Assembly (NCBI GenBank): GCA_019915015.1
Contig: JAHBBC010000005.1
Span: forward strand, 744,001-808,000
DNA from: Auriscalpium vulgare
Taxonomy: Eukaryota > Basidiomycota > Agaricomycetes > Russulales > Auriscalpiaceae
Direction: 5' to 3'
DNA: 64,000 nt
The notes under the pieces are model-generated. The model was not told the origin of the DNA. It saw only the letters and a program-made list of their open reading frames with translations, and ran no database searches. This document shows, piece by piece, positions 45,925 to 57,901 of the stretch. The stretch's first letter is position 1. Each line of letters begins with the position of its first letter. Made by a program: the position numbers and the translations under genes.

Positions 45925-46078
45925 CGACACGGAGATGGCAGTAAGCGAATATTACTATCGAGTACAGTCGTAGAAGAGTACTGCAATGCGAGCGGGCTCA
46001 TGTGACCGCATGCCGTTTATGTAGGCTGGGGATGGCGGTGATCTGATGATGTCGATGGTGGCTGCAGATTGCAGGATC

Positions 46079-46087
46079 TATAAAAAG
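46079..46087 (+). promoter_or_regulatory. TATA box of the aminotransferase gene
   Basis: TATAAAAAG lies 49-57 bases before the ATG at 46136, in a good position for a core promoter. Confidence 0.6.
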
Positions 46088-46135
46088 CCCCAACGACAAC
46101 CCGTAGCCCTGACTGCCCCGCCTCTCTCAACCACC

Positions 46136-48585
46136 ATGTCCAGGACCCCCAGCGCACAGCCTTCCAGAGCCGGCACTCCCCTCCACTTCAGAGATGTCGT
46201 ACGTCCCAGCTCGTGGTTCAAAGGAGTAACACAGGCAGAACCATTGACGGGCCAACAACATTGTGAATGATATTCGCTCATTCCCACTAGGTCGTCGACG
46301 TCATGAAGTCCTACAAACACGAGACGGAGTCCGAGGCTCACCAGGTTCGCCCACTTGTCCACGCGCAGGGCCTTCGTGTCGCTTGACCTGCCATGTTATC
46401 CTCCAGATTTTCCGTGATTCTGCTGGGCACAAGGCCAAGGCGTTGCTCCCGCAGACAGTTAACCCCGTGCGTATGCTCCCGAGCTTTCGATGTGTCCCCA
46501 TCCTTACGCCCATGCTCGTTCTATTAATAGGACGAGGAGACCGTGCCGGGCATTCAGCATCCCGGCTCTACTGGTGTGATCTACTGCTCTGACCGTGCGC
46601 AGGCGAATGGCTTCAACTACGCGAGCTCACATGAATGGTCCAACTTGGGGCAGGGTGCCCCTGAGGTTGGGCCTATCCCCGGCGCTCTTGATCGCCCGAC
46701 TAGCGTCGAGTATCCTGTTGATGCCTTAGAATATGCCCCGACCACCGGCGTCAAAAGTGCGTCTTTGAGCATTGCCCCCACCTTTTTCAGAATATCAATA
46801 GCAAGCCCATTCAGAACTGAGAGAAGCCGTCGCGGATCTATACAACACCACTTACCGTCAAGGCAAGGAGTCACAGTACACCTTTGAGAATGTCTGCATC
46901 GTCCCCGGTGGCCGCGCAGGTCTTTCTCGCGTCGCGGCTGTCATCGGTGACGTTTACACTGTAAGCATTCATACTCCACGTTGTGCCTACAGCTGAGTGA
47001 GCGACTGTCACGATAGTCCTATCAAGTTCCGGACTATACTGCATATGATCAGATGCTCTCCGCATTCAAACGTCTCGTTCCTGTTCCCACCGCGTGAGTG
47101 ACCACAGCTCGTGCATCATCTGAGCACGCCGCTGACGCGTTCGTCTTTTTGCTAGTTTGGACGCAGACGTATGTCGTGAAGTCATGATTCAACTATTTTA
47201 CTGACCTCGCCTCAAGAAACATTATAAGCTTGATATTGAGCAAACGAAGGTTTGACCATGCATCAAACATAACATTGCTGCGTCTCACCGTTTCTCAATA
47301 ATTTATAGAAGGACATTCGTACGCAAGGCCTTGCCGTCCTGCTCGCTTCGAACCCGAGGAATCCTACTGGTCAAATCATCAAGTGAGCGCCGTCTTTCAT
47401 TTAAAACGCATGACGATTTGACTGGCTCGTCACAGAGGGCAAGAGCTCAGTGATCTTGTCGCTCTCGGCCGCGAGACCTCGACCACATTGATTCTAGATG
47501 AAGTGAGCCACCTCTCATTGCGTATGCGTGCCCCAGTCGTTGACACTTCTCGCAGTTCTACTCCTGGTATATTTACCACGAGAACGAGAAGGACATTGGA
47601 AAGTCCATCTCGTCGGCGGAGTATGTTGAAGACGTCAATTCGGTTAGTTGTCGCCGGAGGTTCGTCAGCAAGTGGGTTGCTCAAAGATACCTGTCTGTGC
47701 TTAGGACTCGGTCATCATTGTGGATGGTTTGACGAAGGTGGGTTCTATCGAAGCTCATATTCAGTTACTAAACCTCCTTGCTTACAGAACTGGCGCCTTC
47801 CCGGCTGGCGTGTCTGCTGGGTTATAGGGCCAAGGAACCTCATCACAGCACTTTCTCAGTCAGGTATATTTAATATAATTTGTCCATGTGTTGTCGATCT
47901 GACATATCCCAATTTAGGGTCCTTCCTTGACGGTGGTGCAAATCATCCGTCAGTATTGTGTTCTGTATCAACGCGCGTGTCCTTTCGTTCAACTTTTGCC
48001 CAGTCTGCAACTCGCTGCGATCCCGCTTTTGGATCCTCAGCATGTGCAGAGCGAAAAGATTGCCCTGCAGAAGCATTTCAAGGCCAAGCGTGACCATGTC
48101 TTGAAGCGTCTAAAGGCGCTCGGGTTTGACCTTAAGGTTCCCCCTGTCACCACCTTCTACGTGTGGATGAGCCTCGAGCATCTGCCGGCGCCCCTCAACA
48201 ACGGTCTCGTAAGCCCTTCTCCATTGAAGACGCATGTGTTGCCTGGCGCTGATGAAGGCATTGTATAGACGTTCTTCGAGGAGTTGCTCAAGGAGAAGAC
48301 GATCGTAATCCCTGGCATTTTCTTCGACATCAACCCTTCGCACCGCCGAAATCTCCTCAGCTCGCCTTGCAACCACTTCGTGCGCCTGTCCTTCGGCCCT
48401 CCCATGGAGGATCTGGACCGTGGTACGTACTTACAATATCTTGCGGGGCCTCGATTAACTGTCTTCCAGGTCTTGATGCCATTGCGCGTGTTTTGCGCAA
48501 GGCCAAGAAGGAGGGCATGCGCACCTTCGGCCACAGCTACAAGAAGAGTATCGAGAGCGCCGCGAATCTTGACAGCCACGTCTAG
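46136..48585 (+). CDS. PLP-dependent class I/II aminotransferase
   Basis: This is a fold-type I aminotransferase. After MSRTPSAQPSRAGTPLHFRD and introns it reads IFRDSAGHKAKALLPQTVNP, SHEWSNLGQGAPEVGPIPGA and ELREAVADLYNTTYRQGKES. PLP contacts appear at CIVPGGRAGLSRVAAVIGD, ASNPRNPTGQIIKG (substrate Asn), ILDEFYSWYIY (cofactor Asp/Tyr) and VDGLTKNWRLPGWRVCW with the Schiff-base Lys. A 13-nt microexon (47156-47168) codes for LDAD between VPTA and KHYKLD. The C-terminal domain includes KVPPVTTFYVWMSLEHLPAP and FVRLSFGPPMEDL with the carboxylate-binding Arg. It has about 14 introns and ends at 48585. The class resembles fungal enzymes annotated as aspartate- or aromatic-type; the substrate cannot be fixed from sequence. 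It converges with drn1. Confidence 0.9.
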
Positions 48586-48747
48586 ATAGCTACACGATGA
48601 CACGACGAGAAGTTCTGCAAATGTATGTAACGAGCAATCGGCCGTGTTCCCTAGAACTTCGCCTTCGTCATGAATACGAATTAGTACGATGTCACAAAAG
48701 GTTTATGAGCTGCAGGGAGGGCAGTATACTATCATGTGCTCAAGACA

Positions 48748-51328
48748 TCAAGCAGTAGGATCGAACGGCGCAAAAGCTGTCTTAAAGGCTTGGACATCCG
48801 CTTTATCGTCCTCTTCCGATTGCAAACACGCCTTCCAATCTAGCCGCGCTTCCAGTTTCAACATTGACGCGAGGACTTGTCTGTGATAACAGAGCGCCAT
48901 TTCAGTTCACGCCTTGAACTATCTCAATTCCCACTCACCGGCCAAACTGCACTCCGAAAGGTATGCCGTCCTGGAGCCAGTGCACAAGCCTCCGCCCATC
49001 CGGTAACTCCACTCTGAAGTAGCTTCCCGCCTCCAACCCCGGGACAGGAGAGTCTACCTGCTCAGTCTGGAACTCGATCCCGTGTGGTTTGCCGTGCTCG
49101 ACGAAGGACTTCTCTACATCTTGATGCATGGCTCGAGGGATGGGGATCACTTGGATGTGGGCGTGCCCGCCTTTCGCAGAAACGCGTCCCACTTCGAAGA
49201 AGACGGGGATCGCGCCATGCTTGGCGTAAAACGCTCGCAGAGCAGCCTTGTAGCTAAGGGGCGATGTAAGTCACCATATAGTAAACGCAGGTGACAGCAA
49301 ATACCTGTCTGACTCGCGCACAACGGGCTTCCTTAGGTCGTCAGGAATAGAACTGAGCGTCGTGAAGTGAGCGATCGGCACTATGAGGACATGCCCACCC
49401 CCAGGGACATGCGGGAGCTCTCCACCCTGGTACTGGCCGGCGTTCTGTGTGGGGATGAGCTGTCCCTTGGGCAGAGTAACGTAGCACTCAGCGCCGATCG
49501 CAACTATGAGGTGTTTCGCAAGATTGGGATTGGACAGGCAGAACCAGCATTCGTCGGGCCCGATTTCGCGCGGTGGCCCTCGTTTGCCCGGGCGCCGCTC
49601 TCCGCCTGGAGGGCGTCGTTCTTGCACAACGAGACAGTCTTCAATGTAGTGGTCCTCGCTTCCACACGCCCTGCAAACGTAACCCCCGCGCGGCTTTCGC
49701 CCGCCGGTGTCTCCGACAGCGTGGCGGGTGGGACAATCGCGGACAAGGTGGCCGGGCTGAGTGCCGACACTATTTCGTCAGAAGCGTGAATTAATGATAG
49801 ACTCGGGGGGAACGAACGTTGTTACAGATTTTACAAACGTATCCCTCCGGAGGTTTTGCTCGTTCTGGGCAGTCGTTGATGAAATGCTAAGACAAAGCGC
49901 ATTGGCACTCATGAAGAACAACGCGTCGCGGGTGCGTACCTCTGTGGAGTCACATCGTTTACATTTGTACCCAGGCGGCGGTTTGCCTTGTTCTCCTGCA
50001 GGTAGGTCAGAACCCATCCCAACGTGGTTGCATAGACAAACCTGTCCGAATTCTTTTGTTAGGTTGTTGTACATTCCCCCATCGGAAATTTTCTCCTTCA
50101 GTCGAATCTAATGGACGCTTGTGCGCCCTATGACCGGCCTCGGTGAAGGGATTTGGAGTGGCGTTCGCCGGCTGCGCTACTGCCGCAGACGAGGGGCTCT
50201 GGGGCGCGATTGAGAACGCATAGAACCACTGATCACACCTTGAGCACGCGGCAGTTGTTAAGAACAGTGAGAGCACTAACTCTTTGTTTCTTTCCCGTGG
50301 TTGGCGCACCGCCGAAAGCGCCCAGCCCTACAAATCTGGACGCGCGAGCCTCATCGCCTTCCCACACGAAAGGCTCTCTCTCCCAGAACGACGGGGGATG
50401 ACCGCCGCCGCTGGAAAATATGTATCGAGGCTTGATCTTCTTGATGATCTCGTCTGCAGGCGGGGCACCCAGCTCGGACAAATCCGGCGAAGGTAACGGC
50501 ACAGAAGAGAGCTCGGTGATAGAGGCAGGCCAGACGTGAGATATCAGAATGTCAACCAAAGTCGAAGCACTTGAGGACGACATGATGGATGCAAGAGACG
50601 AGCCTTTGGGGGCGGAAGTGCTGAGTGTATTCGAAAGCAGCTTTGACACGGTTTGCGACGTGAACACCGGTGAGGAGAATCCCTAATTGAACACTAGAGC
50701 CTGAGAGCCTGTATATATGCGGCGGTTGAGTTGATTGCTCACATGAAGCATCTCTGAGCCTTCATAGATCTCCGGCTTAAACGCACCACCAAGGCAAGCA
50801 ATTCGTAGACCCTCTGCCGTCGTCAGAACTGCCGATTTGCCTGCTCTTCACGTGTCAGGAAGGTTCACAGACGAGACACACGCGACGCACTCAGCAGAAA
50901 GACATTCTGACAGAGTTCCCCTCCTGTGTTGGCAAACTTGTCGATAACGGGTTGAGGGATGGCCACCTCCCCTTGCATGATGTAGCACGGTAGGGGCGCT
51001 GAGGGGGTCAGTCGACGACGCGGGCACATCTAAGTCAATTAGCTCACCAATGAGCCTGCCGCTGAGCAACTGCGCAACGTCCCCGTCCTCAGTCTTTATC
51101 TCGCTCGCCTCCGGGCCAAAAAAGTCTCCTACGCAGAGCACCAGGTCGAATTTGCCATGCTTCGCATTGATGGCTTCAATCTTCTTGAAGAGGCTGCCTA
51201 TGGATCCCAGGGCAGAGCCTACTGTCAGCCTGGGGGAAGCCGCGATGATCAGTCACCCGTGCAGGCTCAGGTAGCAGAAGATGGTGCACGGACACCTTGA
51301 CTGTCGTGTTGGAGGTCGTCGACGCCAT
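48748..51328 (-). CDS. DRN1: CwfJ/CWF19L1-family protein Drn1 (lariat debranching-associated)
   Basis: This protein works with the debranching enzyme Dbr1 in intron-lariat turnover. After MASTTSNTTVK and an intron with a GTCCGT donor, it reads VLTVGSALGSIGSLFKKIEA and LVLCVGDFFGPEASE, the metallophosphatase-like N-terminal domain. Then ACLGGAFKPEIYEG, LVDILISHVWPASITEL and YIFSSGGGHPPSFWERE follow. Three CCHC zinc knuckles occur in the middle (YKCKRCDSTEHFINDCP, a second VCKICN..GHLVRDCP, and YVCRACGSEDHYIEDC). The CwfJ-C1 domain (ECWFCLSNPNLAKHLIVAIG, HVLIVPIAHF) and CwfJ-C2 domain (AIPVFFEVGRVSAKGGHAHI, HWLQDGIPFGVQFGR) close the protein. It ends FAPFDPTA-stop at 48748, 163 bases from the aminotransferase end. 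In a genome this rich in introns its role is apt. Confidence 0.93.
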
Positions 51329-52273
51329 GGTGGTGAGACGCGATCACGCGCCACGCGTGAGCCGAGTCAAGCGCTCTGCATAACATTGGCCGAGCGATAT
51401 TCTTCTGAACATCGAAGGGTGCTCTGCTTTCAGACCGACACGCTCGTCTGCCAGTTGCGTCGAAATATTTATTCATCTATGAGGCTCATGCGTGTCACAT
51501 CACAAGAATGGGCAGCGTGGGTGGACTTCCTCGAGCCCGTATGTACGGCCGTATGCCGCGTGGACATGTGGACGGAGCTGTAGATATTCGGAGAATCACT
51601 GTCGGACAAGGAGGTCCTTATTAGTCGAGCGTTGATGGGCAGCGCGAGCAGTGGACGGGTCGGGAACAAGCGACGGGCACGAGGCTCGGACGACTGCCTC
51701 ATTGGGCACAAGGACGCCGTCCGTCCGCGTGCAGACCCCGCCGCCATCGCGAACCACGAGGCAGCTCTGCGTGGATAACCTGGCCTCTCTGCCTCTCGCC
51801 CCTCACTCTCAAGGCGACACCCGCAACTACACTGGGCTACAGTATCATGTATCAGCAATGCCTAGCCGGCTCACTCCACTTGGCGCCAAATCTCTGCCGA
51901 GGATGGCACGGCCACTGAGTGCCCGCGCGCACTCTTCCTCTAAAAAAAGCTGTGATCTTTCCCATAGCGCAGGTACACACAGCGGGCGTGGTTCAGCGCT
52001 CAGCGGCCGGTAGTCCGCCGCCGCCAGCCCTTGTTCTGTCCACAGGCAACCTTGTCGGCGAAGATCAAGATCTCTCTCTTCCGGTACGCTGTTCCTTCAG
52101 AAGCGCTCTCGACCGCCCTTATTTAATTTGCAGCAGGTACGCATCACTCCCCTTTCCTCTCCTTAAAAGCCTCTCCTCGTCTCTCGTTTCCCTCAGCTTC
52201 TCAACCTCAGAGAGCTCCATAACACAGAAAGTCATCTTTCATTCATCTACTCTATAATCGTTCGTATTTCCAG
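51329..52273. other. Intergenic between divergent genes
   Basis: This 945-base stretch separates drn1 (-) from the carboxylesterase (+). Near the esterase start, a GTACGC donor at 52136 and a TTCCAG acceptor directly before the ATG could form a 5' UTR intron. No coding gene was recognised. Confidence 0.45.
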
Positions 52274-54237
52274 ATGGTTGTTCTCTCTCGCCTTACTCCC
52301 CTCTTCCTCGCCTCGCTGGTTGCCGCCTCCCCCGTCTCCACACCGGCCGCCGCCCTCGGAGACAAGATGAGGTTCCCGCCGTCTTCCAGCCCCAGACTGT
52401 TCTGTCTGTTGCCTTTCGTTCCGCGCGCCCTCTGTCCCCGCCAATCGACTTCTGCCGCGACCGTGACTACGCCCATTGGAACCGCCCACGGCACTGTGAC
52501 CTCGGGCGGCGCTTCCAGGTTCGCTGTCAAATATGCGAACGTAGCCAGATGGCAAGAGTCGTCTGTTGCCAGCACCTGGCAACTCCCGTATGTGCAGGTC
52601 CTCCGCTTGGGCATGTGTAGATAGCTGACATTGTCTTCAGAAACGGCGCTTCGGACCCTGCCGCGCTTCCGTTGGCGTGCGCGCAGACAGATCTAGATGA
52701 TTCCCAGTTTTCCGAGGACTGCCTCTCTATCCTGCTTTATGTGCCGCCAGCGATCACCGTTGCGAGCAACGTTCCCACTTTACTATGGTATGGTGTTCAG
52801 CGTCCTGCGCCGAGGCCCGTCTCACATAGGCTCACAGGATACATGGAGGCTCTTTTGTTCATGGCTCCGCGACGGACGCAGGATTGGATGGTTCGGCGCT
52901 CGCGAAGGCAACAAACTCGATCGTCGCCGTGATTCAGTATCGCCTGGGTGCTGTAAGCATCGTATCACTTCTTCAGCAACGTGTATTGACTGCATGTCTT
53001 CCGTGAAGCTTGGCTTCAATGCTCCCAATGGCCCAACTAACCTCGCCCTCAAGGACATCATCAACGGTCTGAAGTTCCTGCGGCTTACCGTGCCCAGCTT
53101 TGGAGGGTCCGCGAGCAAGATCACAGTCGCCGGCCAGAGCAGCGGAGCCAACATGATCCGTGCTCTGCTTGCCGTGCCGTCTGCCTCTTCTCTTTTCCAA
53201 TCAGCTATTTTGCAGTCAGATCCCATGGTCAGTACAAGACTCGAGATCCAATTACTGTTATGGCTGACACAGAGTAGGATTACGGTTTTTTGTCAGCGAG
53301 TGTGCAAGGCGAACTTCAGGACTACTTCAACTCCCAGCTCAACTGCGCCGCATCGGACTCAGCGTGTCTCCTCGCTCTCTCAGTCGATGATGTTCTCAAC
53401 GCTTCAGACGCATTGAATTCCAACGGCATCAATATCGACGCCTCCGCCACCATTGAGGAACCCATGCGCCCCGTTCACGATGGCACTCTCATCACGTCAA
53501 CCCTCGACTCCACCACCCCCTTCCCCTCTGTCTCAAAACCCGTTCTCGTCACAACAGTCCAGAACGAAGCCGGTCCCGCGATCTATACGGCCTTCCAGGA
53601 CCCGATCGCAGCTTCCTTTTTCGACGAGGTCGTTCAAGGGTCTTTTGAAGAGCCACGTGCCAGCAACCTTCTCGCATCCACCAATTACGCCGTGCCCGTC
53701 CTCGCCGATGGACAAGCTGCTGATGCGCGCGTTCAGCTCGAGGCCATGGGCACAGACCAGGTCTGGCGGTGCGCCTCCTGGAGTTTCGCGCGTTCGTGGG
53801 CCACGCATGGTGCAAATGCTTTTGTTGGTCTCTATACTGTCGGCTCGACGTACCCCGACAACACCGGTGTCCCTTTCTGCACGCAAAATGGCTCTGTGTG
53901 TCACGAAGATGACATAGAGATCGTTGTAAGTGTCGCGCCCGAATATCATTGCTGTCTGTCCATGCCCTAATTGAGTTCACAGTTTGGAACCGCCAGCAAT
54001 CCCACTTCTGCGCAGTCTGCGCTGATCACGGAAATGCAAGCGCGCTATAGTGCATTCCTCCGCACAGGCAACCCGAACCCAGCAGGATCCGGCTACACAC
54101 ACTGGAATGCTGCAACCAGCAGTAACGCAAACAGCATTCATCTTGGAAGTTCTGGCATGGCCTCCGTTGGCGCCTGCGACCCCAGCTTTTGGGGCAGCAG
54201 CAGTGTCCCCTTCGACTATCAAGTTTTTGACATCTGA
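52274..54237 (+). CDS. Secreted carboxylesterase/lipase type B
   Basis: This is an alpha/beta-hydrolase that cleaves esters, likely outside the cell. It starts MVVLSRLTPLFLASLVAASP, a clear signal peptide with a cleavage-like AASP. After the propeptide-like part, TIGTAHGTV-type sequence (here TPIGTAHGTVTSGGASRFAV) opens the domain. A spliced segment gives IHGGSFVHGSATDAG, the oxyanion HGGSF motif, then NSIVAVIQYRLGA. The nucleophile elbow is VAGQSSGANMIRALLAVPSA (GxSxG). The C-terminal half includes VLVTTVQNEAGPAIYTAFQD, CHEDDIEIV then FGTASNPTSAQ after an intron, and SAFLRTGNPNPAG. It ends at 54237. Cys pairs and NxT sites fit a secreted glycoprotein. Members act on plant or fungal cell-wall esters, fatty esters or xenobiotics; the substrate is unknown. 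Confidence 0.9.
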
Positions 54238-54770
54238 ACGTTTAAACAGCCATTGTCGGGGCGAACCCATAGTTTCTATCCATTGTTGCCTTTGGTTTTC
54301 TTCTGGTTTCTTCTGGCTCCTCCAACTACCATAATTCTTTCGTCTTAATGGTTTCAAACTTGGCTCATAACTCTTTAGATCTCGTTCAAACTCTTCTTCT
54401 CCCGTCTTGCACACTTTTGCAATGTTCTGATCACGTCACTGTAGCCACCATGGATGCGTCTTCTAATACTTCGTACAAGATGCCCCGTCCTGCCACCATC
54501 TGTAGCACTAATAACAAATATAACGTCTGTCATAACGCATTCCAGTCTTTGATACGAATGTTAGCTTGGCACTTGTAAAAAAGTTCGCCTGGAAGTAGTA
54601 CAGGATTCACTAGGCGCGCCGCGTAATACTGTATAGAGCCTTGGCAATTATATGTAAGACAGCGGCTACTATAGCATAGACAGCGCGTCTTTCATCGACA
54701 TCGAATCCCAGTCCACGCCCGTCAAACTTCTGGGTCTGCCAGCCTCCGGGCCCTTCGTTCACCCTTCACC
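54238..54770. other. Intergenic
   Basis: This stretch contains the esterase 3' UTR and the UBLCP1 promoter (both plus strand). No gene or RNA was recognised. Confidence 0.5.
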
Positions 54771-56527
54771 ATGGAACATGAAATCGCCACAACTGCACCG
54801 AGTGGATCGTCTGAACAAAGCGACTCCGGTGCCGGTTCCGCAACTGTCTCAACCCAGTCGGTCTGGCTCAGTGGCATTCTAGCGTTCGACCATTCTCTGA
54901 CATACTTCGCAGATTACGACGACTGCACCGGATGACCTTGAATCCGAGCGATGGATCAAGCTAGCGTTCACATGGTCCAGCAAGCCATTCACGCTAGACA
55001 TAGCGGAGAGCGACAGGTAACGGTCTAGCAATAAGTATGCTCCCGTACTAACTTCTCCACAGAGTGTTTGATCTGAAAGGCATGCTCTTCAGCCTAACCA
55101 ATGTACCCCCAGAACGGCAAAAGATCCTCGGCCTGGTGAAAGGGAGATTGCCGCCCGACGATGAACGAGTGTGCGTGTTTTTTGTCTCCAGCCCAGGCTT
55201 CGTACATGCGACTGAACATGTAATGTAGAGGGGAGCTCAAGCTTATCACCGGGAAGAAGTTCACCCTAGTTGGTACTCCGGAAGGGCATGAAATTAAGGA
55301 TCCGTCTCGTGAGTGCGGCATCGTTGCACCCGTTCTCATCGTTGAGAACGGCGCCCAGAACTCGAATTCCTCCCGGACATCATCAATGACCTCGATATCG
55401 ACTTCTCAGCTGACCCCGCCGCGCGCCAAAGCGTATCAAAACGATCTGCGTAACATCCGTAAAGTCCGTGAGGCCACGCAGAAGTTGAAGGTCAATGTCA
55501 TACATCCTCTTCGTGAAGGAAAGCGCCTGCTGGTCTTGGACATCGATTACAGTGAGATTTGATGAATTGAGAGACAGGCAATGCGCTACAGCTGATGCAA
55601 CATCCTGCTACAGCAATCCTGGATACGAAACCACTGACCTCGGGTGCACTTCCTCCTTCTGAATGCGCCCGTCCAGGGCTCCACGAATTCTTGTCGGCTG
55701 TCTATCCATATTATGATATTTGCATATGGTGGGGAACTCGTTGTGTTGACTATGTGACCCTACTGAACGTTCTCCTTCACAGGTCACAAACGAGCTGGAT
55801 CTGGCTAGAAACGAAGCTAGTTGAGCTGGGCATGATCGGACGGACGCGTGACTACCAGGTTCGTTCCTCCAAGAACTGATGGACGGACACCTTGACAGTT
55901 TATTTACAGATCTCATTTGGTGAGCACAAAGAAACGTGATATGGGGGCGGGGCTGACGTTGCGGGCACGAACAAGTCATGGACAAGACATCCATGTTCAC
56001 GGTATTTCCAAGCGAGACGGCAAACCCTACTCGCATTCCGTCAAAGCTCTCCAAATCATCTGGAATCACTTCCCTCAATAGTACGCTCTCCGCACAGTTT
56101 CCCGGTACCTGCTTACCTTACAATATCTTGACAGTAACCGCAAAAACACTATACACATAGACGATCTCGTGAGTCCTCGTTTATGTACGATGACACTTCT
56201 GCCAGCGCCTTGTGTTCAATCTCCTCGTACTTTCAGGGTCGCAACTTTGCGCTCAATCCTAAACAAGGTTTGAAGATATACCCGTTCAAGGATGCCCATA
56301 CACCCCGCTCTCAGGCAGATCGAGAGCTAGAGGCCCTAGCAAAGTATATGCTCCATATTGCGAACGTGGAAAATTTTGAGACGCTTAATCACAAGGTGCG
56401 TCTGGAAGAGCATCAAACACGCCACCCTGAGTTGAATCTGTCGTAGGATTGGAAGAATATTGTTCGCGCGCTACCCCCCACTAGCACCTTCTCTGACATT
56501 TGGGGTGCTTGTACAATAGCAGTGTAG
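54771..56527 (+). CDS. Ubiquitin-like domain CTD phosphatase (UBLCP1), frame broken twice
   Basis: UBLCP1 dephosphorylates and tempers nuclear 26S proteasomes. Exons read MEHEIATTAPSGSSEQSDSG, intron, ITTTAPDDLESERWIKLAFT (ubiquitin-like domain), VPPERQKILGLVKGRLPPDD, KKFTLVGTPEGHEIKDPS, LEFLPDIINDLDIDFSADPA, then NDLRNIRKVREATQKLKVNV. The HAD phosphatase core has LVLDIDYTILDTKPLTSG (DxDxT split by an intron), WSQTSWIWLETKLVELGMIG, a 10-nt microexon (55910-55919), VMDKTSMFTVF, NTIHIDDLGRNFALNP and GLKIYPFKDAH. Two single-base changes break the frame: an extra A at 55428-55430 (CAAAG where CAAG fits) and one T too few at 56005-56007. Splicing, motifs and length are otherwise normal, so sequence errors seem likelier than decay. 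Confidence 0.85.
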
Positions 56528-56753
56528 CATATATCTTCTGGATTCTTCTAGTGTTGGGGTTGTCATTCATTGAAGCGTTGATATTGTGCAAGAAGCTGAA
56601 CTTCGATCGGATCATGTTGTTACACTGTACAGGTGATCTCATTCCTCATAATTTCTAATACCCTGTGCGCGCAACGCTGTCAATGACTAAAGTTACGTTG
56701 GAGAGAACAGATGGTGCTAATGGGGTTGTGATCGCATGAGCTTTGCGGGTTGA

Positions 56754-57773
56754 TCAGCATGGAATGAACGTACGGGAGACTGCCTTTCCTCCTGTGGTAA
56801 TTCGCCTTGCTGGAGTCAAGATCTCTGTGGCGACGTCAAACTGCCATCCGTCCGCTTCAGCAGCTAGCGGGATGTGTTGGCCTCTAAATCCCTCAGTTCA
56901 GTAATATCATACCTGCGAGTAACTGTTCGCGGCCCAGACCCAGGTAAGTCTGCGCCAGCGCCAGCGGGATAGAGGTGTATGCTTTTGAGACGAGAGCGAA
57001 AGTTCGAGCACGGAAAGTGTCTAGTGCATGGCGCGATGCATCAGCCAAGGGGGCCTAAGCTAGTCCAGGACATGCATCACGCACCGATGAACGTGGTGAC
57101 AAGCCGGGCGAGGACGATGGCCGCATTCCCCTCCGAATTGGAGACGCCCGAGCCTTGCACGAACATGATAATCTCATCCGTGCGTCTGTAAATGTTCTCG
57201 TAACGGCGAAGCCAGGTCGCAGATAGCAATGAAAACAGTGCCTGGGGAAGCTGCTGAGCCGCCAGGCTGTTTGGCAATCGCAGCAGAGCAGATTTCGCGG
57301 GAGGTCTACGATCACTGTGAGCAGGGGTATCTCGACCGAATGCGCTGACTTACAGATCATCCAGTATCAAGTATGACAGCACAATGGATGCAGTGATGAG
57401 GAGCCTCGTTGGATGACTGTCATGAGTGGCCTGTGCGCGGTTCAGCGGATGTCTTGTGAAATGAAAGAGCACATACAGTCAGATCGGCAGCCTCTGCGAT
57501 TTGGGCCAGTCGACCATGATCCCCTGTCGCCTCCACTTCTGCGATTTGCGCAAACAGAGTATAGTAAGGTGACTGCTGCTGCAGTGGCTCTGTAGGCGCA
57601 AGGGGTTGGGCCATCGTCGGAGGGGCGGGTGGCGTGGTCTCTCCTTCTCCTTCACCAGACACCGGTGGCGACGGTGGGGAGCCCGCAGGGCCGAGTTCTT
57701 CATTACTTGACGGTGGTGTGGGCGGGCCGTTCATCGCTGGCAATTCTTCTGTCGCGTTCGACGTCGCGTTCAC
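56754..57773 (-). CDS. COP9 signalosome subunit 8-like protein
   Basis: The small protein has the CSN8/PSMD8 helical-repeat pattern; CSN8 helps the COP9 complex remove Nedd8 from cullins. It starts MNATSNATEELPAMNGPPTP, a Pro/Ser-rich leader, then SPYYTLFAQIAEVEATGDHG and RLAQIAEAADLT. After introns it continues PPAKSALLRLPNSLAAQQLP, QALFSLLSATWLRRYENIYR, AIVLARLVTTFIG, then AYTSIPLALAQTYLGLGREQ, the SISL-type motif of the family. The end is AAEADGWQFDVATEILTPAR and a stop at 56754. Choosing CSN8 over the proteasome subunit Rpn12 rests on short length and the missing Rpn12 C-terminus. It is divergent from NECAP with only 128 bases between starts. Confidence 0.7.
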
Positions 57774-57901
57774 TGGACAGGGTCCGGTTCACGCTCAGGA
57801 GCGCGCGCTTGACTGCCTCATGCAGTATGTAAACACCGCCTCGCGTCGCTGGCACCTCTCATCTCATCGCTGGTCAGACTCTCTATCCCGGACCTCCAGC
57901 C

